Below the pieces are notes generated by a model. That model worked only from the letters and a program-made list of their open reading frames with translations, was not told the origin of the DNA and ran no database searches. A program made the translations under genes and the position numbers. DNA of 64,000 nucleotides from Pseudoxanthomonas kalamensis DSM 18571 (GTDB lineage Bacteria > Pseudomonadota > Gammaproteobacteria > Xanthomonadales > Xanthomonadaceae): assembly GCF_010211745.1 (NCBI RefSeq), contig NZ_PDWQ01000002.1:452801-516800 (forward strand), read 5' to 3'. This document shows positions 43,322 to 52,174 of the stretch, piece by piece (position 1 is the first letter of the stretch; every line of letters starts with the position of its first letter).

Positions 43322-45475
43322 TCAGAACTTGCCGTAATAGCCTTCCTTGAGCGCATCGAACAGGTTGGCGGCGGTGTGCATCTCACCGTCGTATTCGATC
43401 TGTTCGTTGCCCTTGACCTCGACGCTCGAGCCGTCTTCCAGCTCGAAGCGGTAGGTGGTGTTCTCCAGGTCGGCTTCCTTGACCAGCACGCCCTGGAAGG
43501 CGGCCGGGTTGAAGCGGAACGTGGTGCAGCCCTTCAGCCCCTGCTGGTAGGCGTAGCGGTAGATGTCCTTGAACTCCTCGTACGGGTAGTCGGTCGGGAC
43601 ATTGGCGGTCTTGGAGATGGAGCTGTCCACCCACTTCTGCGCCGCGGCCTGCACGTCGACATGCTCCTTCGGGCTGATGTCGTCGGCGGCGATGAAGTAG
43701 TCCGGCAGCCGCGCCTCGGCCTCCTCGGCGAACGGCATCGCCTTCGGGTTGACCAGTTCGCGGTAGGCCAGCAGCTCGTAGCTGTAGACGTCGACCTTTT
43801 CCTTGGACTTCTTGCCCTCGCGAATGACGTTGCGGCTGTAGTGGTGGGCGAAGGACGGTTCGATGCCGTTGCTGGCGTTGTTGGCCAGGCTCAGCGAGAT
43901 GGTGCCGGTCGGGGCGATCGAGCTGTGATGAGTGAAGCGCGAGCCGATTTCGGCCAGTTCATCGACCAGGTCAGGCGCCACTTCGGCGACCCGCTGCATG
44001 TAGCGGCTGTAGCGGGCGTGCAGGACCTTGCCGGGGATCTGCTGGCCGACGCGCCAGCCGTCGGCGGCCATTTCCGGACGCTTGCGCAGCATCTCAGCGG
44101 TGACCTCGAAGCGCTCCTCCATGATCGGCGCGGCACCCTTCTCGCGGGCCAGGGCCAGGCCGGTTTCCCAGCCGGCGACCGCCATCTCGCGCGCCACCTG
44201 CTCGGTGAAGGTGCAGGAATCGGCGCTGCCATACTTCATCTTCAGCATGGTCAGGGTCGAACCCAGACCGAGGAAGCCCATGCCATGGCGGCGCTTGCGC
44301 ATGATCTCGTCGCGCTGCTGCTGCAGCGGCAGGCCATTGACCTCGACCACGTTGTCCAGCATGCGGGTGAACACGCGCACGACTTCCTTGTATTCCTCCC
44401 AGTCGAAGCGCGCCTGGTCGGTGAACGGGTCGCGCACGAAGGTGGTCAGGTTGACCGAGCCCAGCAGGCAGGCGCCGTACGGCGGCAGCGGTTGTTCACC
44501 GCAGGGGTTGGTGGCGCGGATGTTCTCGCACCACCAGTTGTTGTTCATCTCGTTGACCTTGTCGATCAGGATGAAGCCCGGCTCGGCGTAGTCGTACGTC
44601 GAGACCATGATCATGTCCCACAGGTGGCGCGCGCGCAGGCTGCCGTAGACCTTGCAGGCGACCAAGCCGTCGTCGCGGACCACGTAGCCGGCGGCCTGCG
44701 GCCAGTCGCGCCAAACCACCTGCTCGGCGTCGTCCAGGTCGACGTCGCCGGACTCCTTGGCGCTGATCGGGAACACCAGCGGCCATTCGTCGTCGTTCTC
44801 CACCGCCTGCATGAAGCCGTCGGTGATCAGCAGCGACAGGTTGAACTGGCGCAGGCGACCGTCCTCGCGCTTGGCGCGGATGAAGTCGCGCACGTCCGGA
44901 TGGGAAACGTCGAAGGTGCCCATCTGCGCGCCGCGGCGGCCGCCGGCCGAGGACACGGTGAAGCACATCTTGTCGTAGATATCCATGAACGACATCGGCC
45001 CGCTGGTGTACGCGCCGGCGCCGGCGACGAACGCCCCCTTCGGCCGCAGCGTGCTGAACTCGTAACCGATGCCGCAACCGGCCTTCAGGGTCAGGCCGGC
45101 CTCGTGGACCTTGTCCAGGATGCCGTCCATCGAGTCGGTGATGGTGCCGCTGACGGTGCAGTTGATGGTGCTGGTGGCCGGCTTGTGTTCCAGCGCGCCG
45201 GCGTTGGAGGTGATGCGGCCGGCGGGAATGGCGCCACGGCGCAGCGCCCACAGGAAACGCTCGTTCCAGTACTGGCGCGCCTCCGGCGTCGCCTCGGCCT
45301 CGGCCAGGGCGTGCGCAACCCGCTGGTAGGTGCCATCGATGTCGGCATCGATAGCCTCGCCCTGCTTGGTCTTCAGGCGGTATTTCTTGTCCCAGATGTC
45401 CTGGGAAGCCGGCTGCATCGGGATGGCCGCGGCCATGTCTGCCGATTTCACTGCCTCAAGGCGCACCGTGCTCAT
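43322..45475 (-). CDS. nrdJ: B12-dependent ribonucleotide reductase, catalytic part (NrdJa)
   Basis: A 717-residue class II reductase catalytic subunit that makes deoxyribonucleotides with adenosylcobalamin and works with or without oxygen. ITSNAGALEH, the active-site INCTVSGTITDSMDGI region, the central NPCGEQPLPPYGACLLGS loop with the thiyl-radical cysteine, and SIAPTGTISLSLANNASNGIEP are all present. The C-terminal thiol tail is missing from this chain and supplied by NrdJb. Two NrdR-type boxes lie about 285 bases upstream. A long reading frame on the opposite strand across this gene is a codon-bias artefact. Confidence 0.95.
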   Translation of the reverse strand: MSTVRLEAVKSADMAAAIPMQPASQDIWDKKYRLKTKQGEAIDADIDGTYQRVAHALAEAEATPEARQYWNERFLWALRRGAIPAGRITSNAGALEHKPATSTINCTVSGTITDSMDGILDKVHEAGLTLKAGCGIGYEFSTLRPKGAFVAGAGAYTSGPMSFMDIYDKMCFTVSSAGGRRGAQMGTFDVSHPDVRDFIRAKREDGRLRQFNLSLLITDGFMQAVENDDEWPLVFPISAKESGDVDLDDAEQVVWRDWPQAAGYVVRDDGLVACKVYGSLRARHLWDMIMVSTYDYAEPGFILIDKVNEMNNNWWCENIRATNPCGEQPLPPYGACLLGSVNLTTFVRDPFTDQARFDWEEYKEVVRVFTRMLDNVVEVNGLPLQQQRDEIMRKRRHGMGFLGLGSTLTMLKMKYGSADSCTFTEQVAREMAVAGWETGLALAREKGAAPIMEERFEVTAEMLRKRPEMAADGWRVGQQIPGKVLHARYSRYMQRVAEVAPDLVDELAEIGSRFTHHSSIAPTGTISLSLANNASNGIEPSFAHHYSRNVIREGKKSKEKVDVYSYELLAYRELVNPKAMPFAEEAEARLPDYFIAADDISPKEHVDVQAAAQKWVDSSISKTANVPTDYPYEEFKDIYRYAYQQGLKGCTTFRFNPAAFQGVLVKEADLENTTYRFELEDGSSVEVKGNEQIEYDGEMHTAANLFDALKEGYYGKF

Positions 45476-46074
45476 GTTCTGGTTGTTCTCCCGCTGGATC
45501 TTTTGTTGTTCGAATTAGTGAAAAATGCTGAACCGGATACCAATACTTACCTGTTCCGGCCAGGCATTCCCGACCGGAAAAGTCGCTGCTATACCGATGA
45601 AAACCGCCGCAAGCGAGGCTCGCGGATTTTCACGCTCATCGCCGTGTCCCCCGACCCCGGCTGCCACCGCGATTGCCACCCCTGAACGCTGCCCATGTCA
45701 TCCCACTTGCCAAGTTTCACTGCGCCTGATCCCCAATTGGGCGCCCCGACCTCATGAAACCCCTACTGCTTGGGTTTGTTTCACGCTGGCGACGCAACAT
45801 CTAGTGGCGGCACGAGGTTTGAAAACTACCCCTGCCGATCCGGGCTGTCAACATAAAACTGTCGTCTTCGGCCATATCGCCCGGCGAACACCGATGGGCC
45901 GGCGCCGGGGCGGGGCCGGGAGGCCCAGATTGGTGAACTTCACCGCCGGTTTAACGGTCCATCGGCAGACTCGTTCAGGTTGGCCGCCCCGCTTCCGGCT
46001 CCCCGGCAAGGCTTGGGAACCGGGGCGGCGGCCCGATATCCCCACTGGCTCGATCCGGACCCTGCCCCGACACC
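45476..46074. other. 599-bp divergent region, nrdJa / htrA
   Basis: No gene is convincing here. It holds a pair of NrdR-type boxes at 45760-45807, a perfect CCCAATTGGG palindrome at 45732-45741, and a GC-rich stretch before htrA. I looked for a cobalamin riboswitch upstream of nrdJa and did not find its conserved core. Confidence 0.5.
45760..45807 (-). promoter_or_regulatory. Pair of NrdR boxes upstream of nrdJa
   Basis: On the minus strand the two 16-base sites are CCACTAGATGTTGCGT (45807-45792) and ACCCAAGCAGTAGGGG (45775-45760). Both resemble the NrdR consensus (ACWCWAKATVTWGTGT) and their starts are 32 bases apart, the three-turn spacing typical of NrdR pairs. NrdR represses ribonucleotide reductase genes when dATP is high. 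The second box is the weaker one. Confidence 0.7.
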
Positions 46075-47529
46075 ATGCGCCCGCTGCCTACCCTGCTTGC
46101 CCTGACCGCCGCCGCGGCCTTCGGCGGTTTCGCCGCCACCGCCCTGCACCAGACCTTCGACCAGCCAGCGCAGGCCGCGCCGCCGCCGGTCTCGGCTCCG
46201 GTCCAGCCCGTCGCCGCCCTGCCGGCCAGCGTGCCCGGCCAGATAGCCACGCCCTCGCTGGCGCCGATGCTCAAGCGGGTGATGCCGGCGGTGGTCAGCG
46301 TGCACACCAAGCAGGTGGTGCGGGTCAGCGCGGGGCCGTTCGGCAACGATCCGTTCTTCCGCCGCATGTTCCCCGACCTGACCCAGGAACGGATCAACGA
46401 ATCGCTGGGCTCGGGCGTCATCATCGACGCCGAGCACGGCTATGTGCTGACCAACCACCACGTCATCGACGGCGCCGACGACGTGTCGGTGACGCTGGCC
46501 GACGGCCGCACGCTGGAGGCCGAGTTCATCGGCTCGGACGCCGATACCGACGTGGCGCTGATGCGGATCCCGGCGCAGGCCCTGACCGAGATCCCGCTGG
46601 CCGACAGCAGCCGGCTGCAGGTCGGCGACTTCGTGGTCGCGATCGGCAATCCGTTCGGGCTCAGCCAGACCGTCACCTCGGGCATCGTCTCGGCGGTGGG
46701 CCGCAGCGGCATCCCGATGGCCGGCTTCCAGAACTTCATCCAGACCGACGCCTCGATCAACCCCGGCAACTCCGGCGGCGCCCTGGTCGACCTGGACGGC
46801 CGCCTGGTCGGCATCAACAGCGCCACCTTCAACCCGCAGGGCAGCCGCGCCGGCGCCATCGGCTTGGGCTTCGCCATCCCCAGCAACCTGGCCAGCAATG
46901 TCATGCAGCAGCTGCTCAGCACCGGCGAGGTCCGGCGCGGCACCCTGGGCCTGGAAAGCCAGAACGTGGACGCGCGGCTGGCGCAGGCGCTGGGGCTGGA
47001 CACCCCGCGCGGCGCACTGGTGACCCGCATCTATCCCGGCTCGGCCGCCGCCACCGCCGGCCTGCAGGTCGGCGACGTGGTCCTGTCGGCCAACGGCCAG
47101 CGCATCGATAATGCCGCCGCCCTGCACAACTTCGAAGGCCTGCAGGCGGTCGGCAGCGCAGTCAGGCTGGACGTGCGCCGCGACGGCAAGCCGCTGCAAC
47201 TGAATGCGAAACTGAAGGAAAGCGTGCGCCAGCTGGGCGGCGCCAACCTTGATCCGCGCCTGACCGGCGCCACCTTCCGCGAACTGGACGAATCCGAACG
47301 CCAGCGGCTGCGCAGCCGCGGTGCGGCCGGCGGCGTGCAGGTGCTGCAGGTCGAGCGCGGCAGCCGCGCCGAACAGAACGGCTTGCAGTCCGGCGACATC
47401 GTGCTGGCCGCCAGCAGCGGCGAGTTCGGCGACCTTGCCGGCTTCCAGGCCGGCTTCCAGAAAAAGCCCGAGCAGTTGGTGCTGCGGATCTGGCGCGCTG
47501 GCCGCACCGGCAACCTGATCATGCAATAG
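46075..47529 (+). CDS. htrA: Periplasmic Do/HtrA-type serine protease
   Basis: A 484-residue DegP/DegQ/MucD-type protease and chaperone. A signal-like N-terminus with a hydrophobic segment (about 5-25) directs it to the periplasm. The catalytic triad is His129 (TNHHVIDGA), Asp159 (TDVALMRI) and Ser233 (NPGNSGGALVD). Two PDZ domains follow at about 275-370 (RGALVTRIYPGSAAATAGLQVGDVV) and 390-484 (VQVLQVERGSRAEQNGLQSGDIV). It degrades or refolds damaged envelope proteins. It is divergent from nrdJa and followed by small envelope-associated genes. Confidence 0.94.
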   Translation: MRPLPTLLALTAAAAFGGFAATALHQTFDQPAQAAPPPVSAPVQPVAALPASVPGQIATPSLAPMLKRVMPAVVSVHTKQVVRVSAGPFGNDPFFRRMFPDLTQERINESLGSGVIIDAEHGYVLTNHHVIDGADDVSVTLADGRTLEAEFIGSDADTDVALMRIPAQALTEIPLADSSRLQVGDFVVAIGNPFGLSQTVTSGIVSAVGRSGIPMAGFQNFIQTDASINPGNSGGALVDLDGRLVGINSATFNPQGSRAGAIGLGFAIPSNLASNVMQQLLSTGEVRRGTLGLESQNVDARLAQALGLDTPRGALVTRIYPGSAAATAGLQVGDVVLSANGQRIDNAAALHNFEGLQAVGSAVRLDVRRDGKPLQLNAKLKESVRQLGGANLDPRLTGATFRELDESERQRLRSRGAAGGVQVLQVERGSRAEQNGLQSGDIVLAASSGEFGDLAGFQAGFQKKPEQLVLRIWRAGRTGNLIMQ

Positions 47530-47614
47530 CCGCCGACCACGTCCACGGTCACGCACGCGCCGTCGCAACGCGGTAGGCTGTTCCTCATTCCCGCCCGTCC
47601 AGAGGAGTCCCGCC

Positions 47615-47983
47615 ATGAGCCAACCCACCGCCAGCGACAGCTTCAAGAGCAATCTGGGCGAAGCCGGCTCGCACCTGAAGTCCGCGGCCAGCGCCGCCGG
47701 CGATGCGATCAAGGAAGCCGCTGGCGTTGCCGGCGACGAACTGAAGCTGGGCAAGGCCAACGTCAAGGCCGAACTGGCCGATGGCGCGTTGTCCGGAATC
47801 GCCGCCGCCGAGGTCAGCGGCGCGGCCGCCAAGGAACAGATGGACGCGCTGATGGACAAGGGCCGCGACCTGATCGACAGCGCCGCCGAACTGATCCGCG
47901 AACGTCCGCTGGTCTCGTTCGGCGCGGCCTTCGCCGCCGGCTGGATCATCGCCAAGCTGGCGCGCAGCGGCGGCGACAAGTGA
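47615..47983 (+). CDS. DUF883/ElaB-YqjD-like tail-anchored protein
   Basis: A 122-residue protein with an Ala-rich, amphipathic helical body and a C-terminal membrane segment. The ending IRERPLVSFGAAFAAGWIIAKLAR is the DUF883 signature region (residues about 95-117). ElaB and YqjD of E. coli are inner-membrane ribosome-associated proteins made in stationary phase. Ribosome site GAGGAG lies upstream of the ATG. It heads a three-gene run with the next two membrane-associated genes. Confidence 0.82.
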   Translation: MSQPTASDSFKSNLGEAGSHLKSAASAAGDAIKEAAGVAGDELKLGKANVKAELADGALSGIAAAEVSGAAAKEQMDALMDKGRDLIDSAAELIRERPLVSFGAAFAAGWIIAKLARSGGDK

Positions 47984-47999
47984 GCCGCCGCCTCCGCGC

Positions 48000-48491
48000 G
48001 TGAGCCGCACGCCCGAGCAGACGCCCGCCGGGGAGAACGCCGGCCCGGCGCAGGAAACGCCGGCCCCGGAATCGTCCGCGTCCGAATCGCCTTCGCTGGA
48101 AGACAGCCTGCGCCAGTTCGGCCAGGCCGGGCGCGAAGGCCTGTCCGCGGCGGTCGATGCCGGCCGCGCGCTGCGCAACCTGATCGCCGCCGACATCGCC
48201 CTGGCCCGCGCCGCGCTGGTCCGCGCCCTGGTCTGGCTGGTGGTCGCCGCGGTGTTCGGCGCCTCGGCCTGGCTGCTGCTGATGGCATGGCTGGTCGCGG
48301 TACTGAACGGCTTCGGGCTGTCGTGGCCGCTGGCGCTGGCCATCGCCACCGCCTTGAGCGGCGCGGTGGCCGCGCTTGGCGCGTGGAAGATGCTGCGTTA
48401 CTTCGGCGACGCCAATCTGGAAACCAGCCGCCGCCAGCTGGCCCGGTTCGGCTTGGGTCGCGATGACGGCGACGACGGAGACAGCGAATGA
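48000..48491 (+). CDS. Holin-X/YqjE-like inner-membrane protein
   Basis: A 163-residue protein starting at GTG 48000. A Ser/Glu/Pro-rich N-terminus (1-35) precedes an amphipathic helix and two membrane helices (about 78-105 and 108-130). The pattern fits the phage-holin-superfamily/YqjE family found downstream of YqjD-like genes; it is not evidence of a phage. The stop overlaps the next start (ATGA). Confidence 0.75.
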   Translation: MSRTPEQTPAGENAGPAQETPAPESSASESPSLEDSLRQFGQAGREGLSAAVDAGRALRNLIAADIALARAALVRALVWLVVAAVFGASAWLLLMAWLVAVLNGFGLSWPLALAIATALSGAVAALGAWKMLRYFGDANLETSRRQLARFGLGRDDGDDGDSE

Positions 48492-48904
48492 ACTACCGCC
48501 AGCTGCAGCGCCGGGTACAACGCGCCGAGTCGGTGCTGGACGGACGCCTGGGTCAGGTCTCCGAGCGCTGGGGCGCGTTGCGGACCACCTGGCGCGAAGG
48601 CTGGACGCCGCTGCGGATCGTCTCGGCCGGACTGGTCGGCGGCTTTCTGGTCGGTCGCAGCGAACCACTGTCGGCGCTGGACGGCCCGCGCGCGTTGCGC
48701 ATGCTGAGCTCGGTCTCGGGCCTGTTCGCCACCGCACAGGCAGCGATGGAAGAACTGTCCGGACTGGCGGCCGGCAACGACGACGAAACCCGCGACGATG
48801 CGCCACCACAGCCAGCGCCGACGACCGCCGGCAACACCACCGACGACACCGAACCAGTGCAACCGCGGCCGGCCGAGGCCGCGACCGAGCTGTCCGAACG
48901 CTGA
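48488..48904 (+). CDS. Small YqjK-position protein, unknown
   Basis: A 138-residue protein with a short hydrophobic stretch (IVSAGLVGGFLVG, about 43-55) and a disordered acidic/Pro-rich C-terminus. It is translationally coupled to the preceding holin-X-like gene and occupies the place of yqjK in the yqjD-yqjE-yqjK arrangement. I do not recognise a domain. Confidence 0.65.
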   Translation: MNYRQLQRRVQRAESVLDGRLGQVSERWGALRTTWREGWTPLRIVSAGLVGGFLVGRSEPLSALDGPRALRMLSSVSGLFATAQAAMEELSGLAAGNDDETRDDAPPQPAPTTAGNTTDDTEPVQPRPAEAATELSER

Positions 48905-48981
48905 GCCGGCGATCATGCGCGCCGCTTCGCCGATAGCCTGCCAACGGACAAGCACATGAATACCACGATGGAACCACGCCA

Positions 48982-49536
48982 ATGACCAACACGCTTTCCC
49001 TTCTTCCACGCTGCGCGGGCGTGCTGCTGGCCGCAGCCATGATCAGCAGTCCCGCCCGCGCCGCCGATGTCCTGCAGCATCCGCGGATCGCCATTGCCGG
49101 CGGCGTGGCCGACATCGGCGAGCATCCAGACGCGCAGGACCCTCGTGCGCGCAAACTGCTGTTCGACCTGACCGATCCTGCGACCAATGCCGCAGGCCTC
49201 AATCGCGGCCTGGATACGGTGGCGCGGGCACTGAACCTGTTTGCCCTGACCGGTGTGCCGAATGATCGCGTGCAGACAGTAGTCCTGCTGCACGGCGGGG
49301 CGGCATCGCTGGCGCTGCGGCCGGAAGCGTTCGAGGCGCGCGAAAATGCGCCTCACGCCAACGCTGCGCTGATCGATGCCTTGATGGAAGCCGGGGTGCG
49401 CTTCGAAATCTGCGGCCAGTCGGTCAACGCACGCGGCTTCGCACGGGACGAACTGGACCCGCGGGTAACGGTGTTCCTGTCGGCCATGACCCGCCGCGAA
49501 ACCCTGCTGCACGAGGGCTATCTGCTGATCCGCTGA
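48982..49536 (+). CDS. DsrE-family periplasmic protein
   Basis: A 184-residue exported protein: signal peptide to about residue 27 (SSPARAAD), then a DsrE/DsrF-like alpha/beta domain with VQTVVLLHGGAASLAL, the GVRFEICGQSVNARGF strand bearing the conserved cysteine, and a final LHEGYLLIR. Family members bind sulfur or act as small thiol carriers. It stands alone between short intergenic gaps. Confidence 0.82.
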   Translation: MTNTLSLLPRCAGVLLAAAMISSPARAADVLQHPRIAIAGGVADIGEHPDAQDPRARKLLFDLTDPATNAAGLNRGLDTVARALNLFALTGVPNDRVQTVVLLHGGAASLALRPEAFEARENAPHANAALIDALMEAGVRFEICGQSVNARGFARDELDPRVTVFLSAMTRRETLLHEGYLLIR

Positions 49537-49575
49537 GAACCGGCGTCGGTTCCCCGGCACGATTACAATGGCCGG

Positions 49576-50298
49576 GTGAGTTTCACCGTCCGCGCCATCA
49601 CCCTCGATCTCGACGACACCCTGTGGCCGTTCGCCCCGGTCGGCGCCCGCATCGAGCGCGTGCTGGACGACTGGCTGCGTGAACACAGCCCGGCGACCGC
49701 ATCGATGTTCCCGGTCGAACGCATGCGCGAGCTGCGCGAGCGCGTGTTCGCGCAGAACTGTCACCTGCTGCACGACCTCAGCGCGTTGCGCCGGCTGACG
49801 CTGGAGGTCGCTCTGCGCGACAGCGGCGCCGACCTTGATCTGCTGGACGCGGCCTACGAAACCTTCTACGCCGCGCGCAACCAGGTCGAGCTGTACCCGG
49901 ACAGCCTGGACGCGCTGCAGCGGATCAGCGCGCGCTTCCCGCTCGCCTCGCTCAGCAACGGCAACGCCGATCTGGAGCGGATCGGGCTGGCCGGGCACTT
50001 CGTCGCGCAACTGCATTCGCGCGAACACGGCGCGGCCAAGCCCGAGGCCAGCATCTTCCACGCCGCCTGCCAGCGCCTCGGCGTCGCCCCCGGTGAAGTG
50101 CTGCACGTCGGCGACCATGCCGACCTCGACGCCGCTGGCGCCATCCGCGCCGGCCTGCGCAGCTGCTGGCTGAACCGCGAAGGCCACGACTGGCCGCACG
50201 ACGACATCGAACCGGACCTGCAGTTCGACACCCTGACCGCACTGGCCGACTGGCTGGATGCGACCCAACCCGACACCGACCCCCGAGTGCACGCATGA
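49576..50298 (+). CDS. HAD-superfamily hydrolase
   Basis: A 240-residue HAD phosphatase starting at GTG 49576. Motif I is LDLDDTLWPF (nucleophile Asp and acid Asp), motif II is in LASLSNGNADL, the motif III lysine is in AAKPEASIF and motif IV is HVGDHADLDAAGA. The helical cap between motifs I and II is of the C1 type, as in YigB-like enzymes that dephosphorylate small metabolites such as FMN. The stop overlaps the aminopeptidase start. Confidence 0.9.
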   Translation: MSFTVRAITLDLDDTLWPFAPVGARIERVLDDWLREHSPATASMFPVERMRELRERVFAQNCHLLHDLSALRRLTLEVALRDSGADLDLLDAAYETFYAARNQVELYPDSLDALQRISARFPLASLSNGNADLERIGLAGHFVAQLHSREHGAAKPEASIFHAACQRLGVAPGEVLHVGDHADLDAAGAIRAGLRSCWLNREGHDWPHDDIEPDLQFDTLTALADWLDATQPDTDPRVHA

Positions 50299-51671
50299 AC
50301 CTTCCCGCCGGCTTCACCTCCGCTTCCGACAACGCGCGTCCGCTGCACGTGCTGGACAAGGGCGGCTTCACCGGCTGGATCGCCGCGCAATCGCCGGCCT
50401 GGCAGGCCTGGGCCGCGGCGCAGGCGTTCGATGCCGCCCCGGGCACGCTGCTGTTGCTGCCCGGCGACAACGGCCCGGACGCGGCGGTACTGGGCATCGG
50501 CGACGCGCTCGATCCCTACGCCTATGCGCATGCGCCGTTTGCCCTGCCCGGTGGCGACTGGAAGGCGGCCGACGAACTGGCGCCGGAAGCGAGCGCCGCA
50601 CTGCAACTGGGCTGGGGGCTGGGCAGTTACCGCTTCGACCGCTACAAGCAGCCGGCGCGGCTGCCGGCACGGCTGTGGCTGCAGCACGCCGACAGCGAAG
50701 CGCTGGACCTGCTGGCCGCCTGCCGGCGCGTGCGCGACTGGGTCAACACGCCGACCGAGCACATGGGTCCGGAACAACTGGAAGCGGCGACGCTCGCGAT
50801 CGCTCAAGAGCATGGCGCCGTCTTCGACAGCATCGTCGGCGACGATCTGCTGGCGCAGAACCTGCCGGCCATCCATGCCGTCGGCCGCGCCTCGCATCGC
50901 GCACCGCGCCTGCTGCGCCTCCAATGGGGCGACGATGGCGCACCGCACGTGGTGCTGGTCGGCAAGGGCGTGTGCTTCGATACCGGCGGCCTGGACCTGA
51001 AGCCGGCCGACGGCATGCGCAACATGAAGAAGGACATGGGCGGCGCGGCGCATGCGCTGGCGCTGGCCGGGCTGGTGATGGCGCGCCAGCTGCCGCTGCG
51101 GCTGACCCTGCTGATCCCGGCAGTGGAGAACGCCATCGGCCCCGAGGCTTTCCGCCCCGGCGAGGTGATTGCCACCCGCAAGGGCGTCAGCGTCGAAATC
51201 GACAACACCGATGCCGAAGGCCGGGTGGTGCTGTGCGATGCGCTGACGCTGGCCGGCGAAGCGTCGCCGGCGCTGATCGTCGATTTCGCCACCCTGACCG
51301 GCGCAGCGCGGATCGCGCTGGGTCCCGACCTGCCGGCACTGTTCGCCAACGACGACGCGCTGGCCAACGACTGGCTATCGGCCGGACAGCAGATGCGCGA
51401 CCCGGTGTGGCGGATGCCGCTGTGGCGGCCGTACCTGCGCTACCTGACCAGTCCGATCGCCGACATGGCCAACGCCGGTTCGCGCATGGCCGGCGCGGTC
51501 ACCGCGGCGCTGTATCTGGAACGCTTCGTGCCCGAAGGCACGCCGTGGGCGCATCTGGATGTGTACGCCTGGAACGACAGCGCCCGCCCCGGCCGACCGG
51601 CCGGCGGCGAAGCGCTGGGCCTGCGTTCGGCCTACGCGATGCTGAAGGCGCGCTGCAACGCCGCCGGTTAA
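50295..51671 (+). CDS. M17-family leucyl aminopeptidase
   Basis: A 458-residue cytosolic zinc aminopeptidase. The C-terminal catalytic domain has GKGVCFDTGGLDLKPADGM and the family signature NTDAEGRVVLCDAL, which supply metal ligands and the catalytic arginine; DFATLTGAARIALG follows. The N-terminal domain is shorter and less conserved than in PepA, as in PepB-like members. It is ATGA-coupled to the HAD gene and converges with a small membrane-protein gene. Confidence 0.93.
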   Translation: MNLPAGFTSASDNARPLHVLDKGGFTGWIAAQSPAWQAWAAAQAFDAAPGTLLLLPGDNGPDAAVLGIGDALDPYAYAHAPFALPGGDWKAADELAPEASAALQLGWGLGSYRFDRYKQPARLPARLWLQHADSEALDLLAACRRVRDWVNTPTEHMGPEQLEAATLAIAQEHGAVFDSIVGDDLLAQNLPAIHAVGRASHRAPRLLRLQWGDDGAPHVVLVGKGVCFDTGGLDLKPADGMRNMKKDMGGAAHALALAGLVMARQLPLRLTLLIPAVENAIGPEAFRPGEVIATRKGVSVEIDNTDAEGRVVLCDALTLAGEASPALIVDFATLTGAARIALGPDLPALFANDDALANDWLSAGQQMRDPVWRMPLWRPYLRYLTSPIADMANAGSRMAGAVTAALYLERFVPEGTPWAHLDVYAWNDSARPGRPAGGEALGLRSAYAMLKARCNAAG

Positions 51672-51685
51672 GGCCGCACGTTTTA

Positions 51686-52114
51686 CTAGCCCAGCCAGCC
51701 CCTGGCCTTGGCGCCGCTGGCGTAGCGCCACAGGAACAGCGCGATGACCACCAGCACCGCCGGGAACGCCAACCCCGGCACGCCGGTCAGCGACCACGCC
51801 GGCGTGGTCAGATAGCCGCCGATCACCTGCACCAGCAGTGCCAGCAGCGATACCAGGAACAGCGGTTCGGCCAGCCGTTTCTTCAGCAGCAGCGCCAGTG
51901 CGCCGAGCACGCCGGCGGCCACCGCAATCGCCCACGGAAAGTACAACCACGATGGCGACGCCGCGCGGATCTGCTGCTGCGCGCCCGGCAACTGGGCGAC
52001 CGCGTCGGGCGACATCGCCATGTCCATCCACAACGCCGCGGCCCCGAGCAGGTTCCACAACAGCCCCAGCACCGCCACCACCCAGAACACCCACGACACC
52101 CGGATCCCGTTCAT
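51686..52114 (-). CDS. Four-helix integral membrane protein, unknown
   Basis: A 142-residue protein with four hydrophobic segments (about 8-30, 58-76, 82-100 and 112-130) and a periplasmic-type loop after helix 1 (AMSPDAVAQLPGAQQQI). I do not recognise a function; similar small proteins are common next to two-component systems. It ends 14 bases from the aminopeptidase stop and is read toward it. Confidence 0.7.
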   Translation of the reverse strand: MNGIRVSWVFWVVAVLGLLWNLLGAAALWMDMAMSPDAVAQLPGAQQQIRAASPSWLYFPWAIAVAAGVLGALALLLKKRLAEPLFLVSLLALLVQVIGGYLTTPAWSLTGVPGLAFPAVLVVIALFLWRYASGAKARGWLG

Positions 52115-52174
52115 CCCGCGCTCCCTTGGTGAAAACCGTGGCCCCAGCCTACCCGGCCACCGGCGAAACCGCAG

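Noticed and set aside
43136..45685. 849-residue open frame on the plus strand
   Set aside because: It is the exact antisense of nrdJa, has low-complexity Val/Asp/Leu content and no domain; high GC makes such frames common.
45476..46074. Cobalamin riboswitch upstream of B12-dependent nrdJ
   Set aside because: I looked for the conserved B12-box core. One GCCACTAG segment is close to GCCACTG, but it lies in a NrdR-type box and the surrounding riboswitch structure is absent.
45940..48288. 782-residue open frame on the minus strand
   Set aside because: Antisense to htrA and the DUF883 gene; Arg/Ala-rich, no motif, while the plus-strand genes have complete catalytic residues.
48000..48491. Prophage holin
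   Set aside because: The gene has a holin-superfamily-like membrane pattern, but its neighbours are YqjD-like and no phage genes are present.
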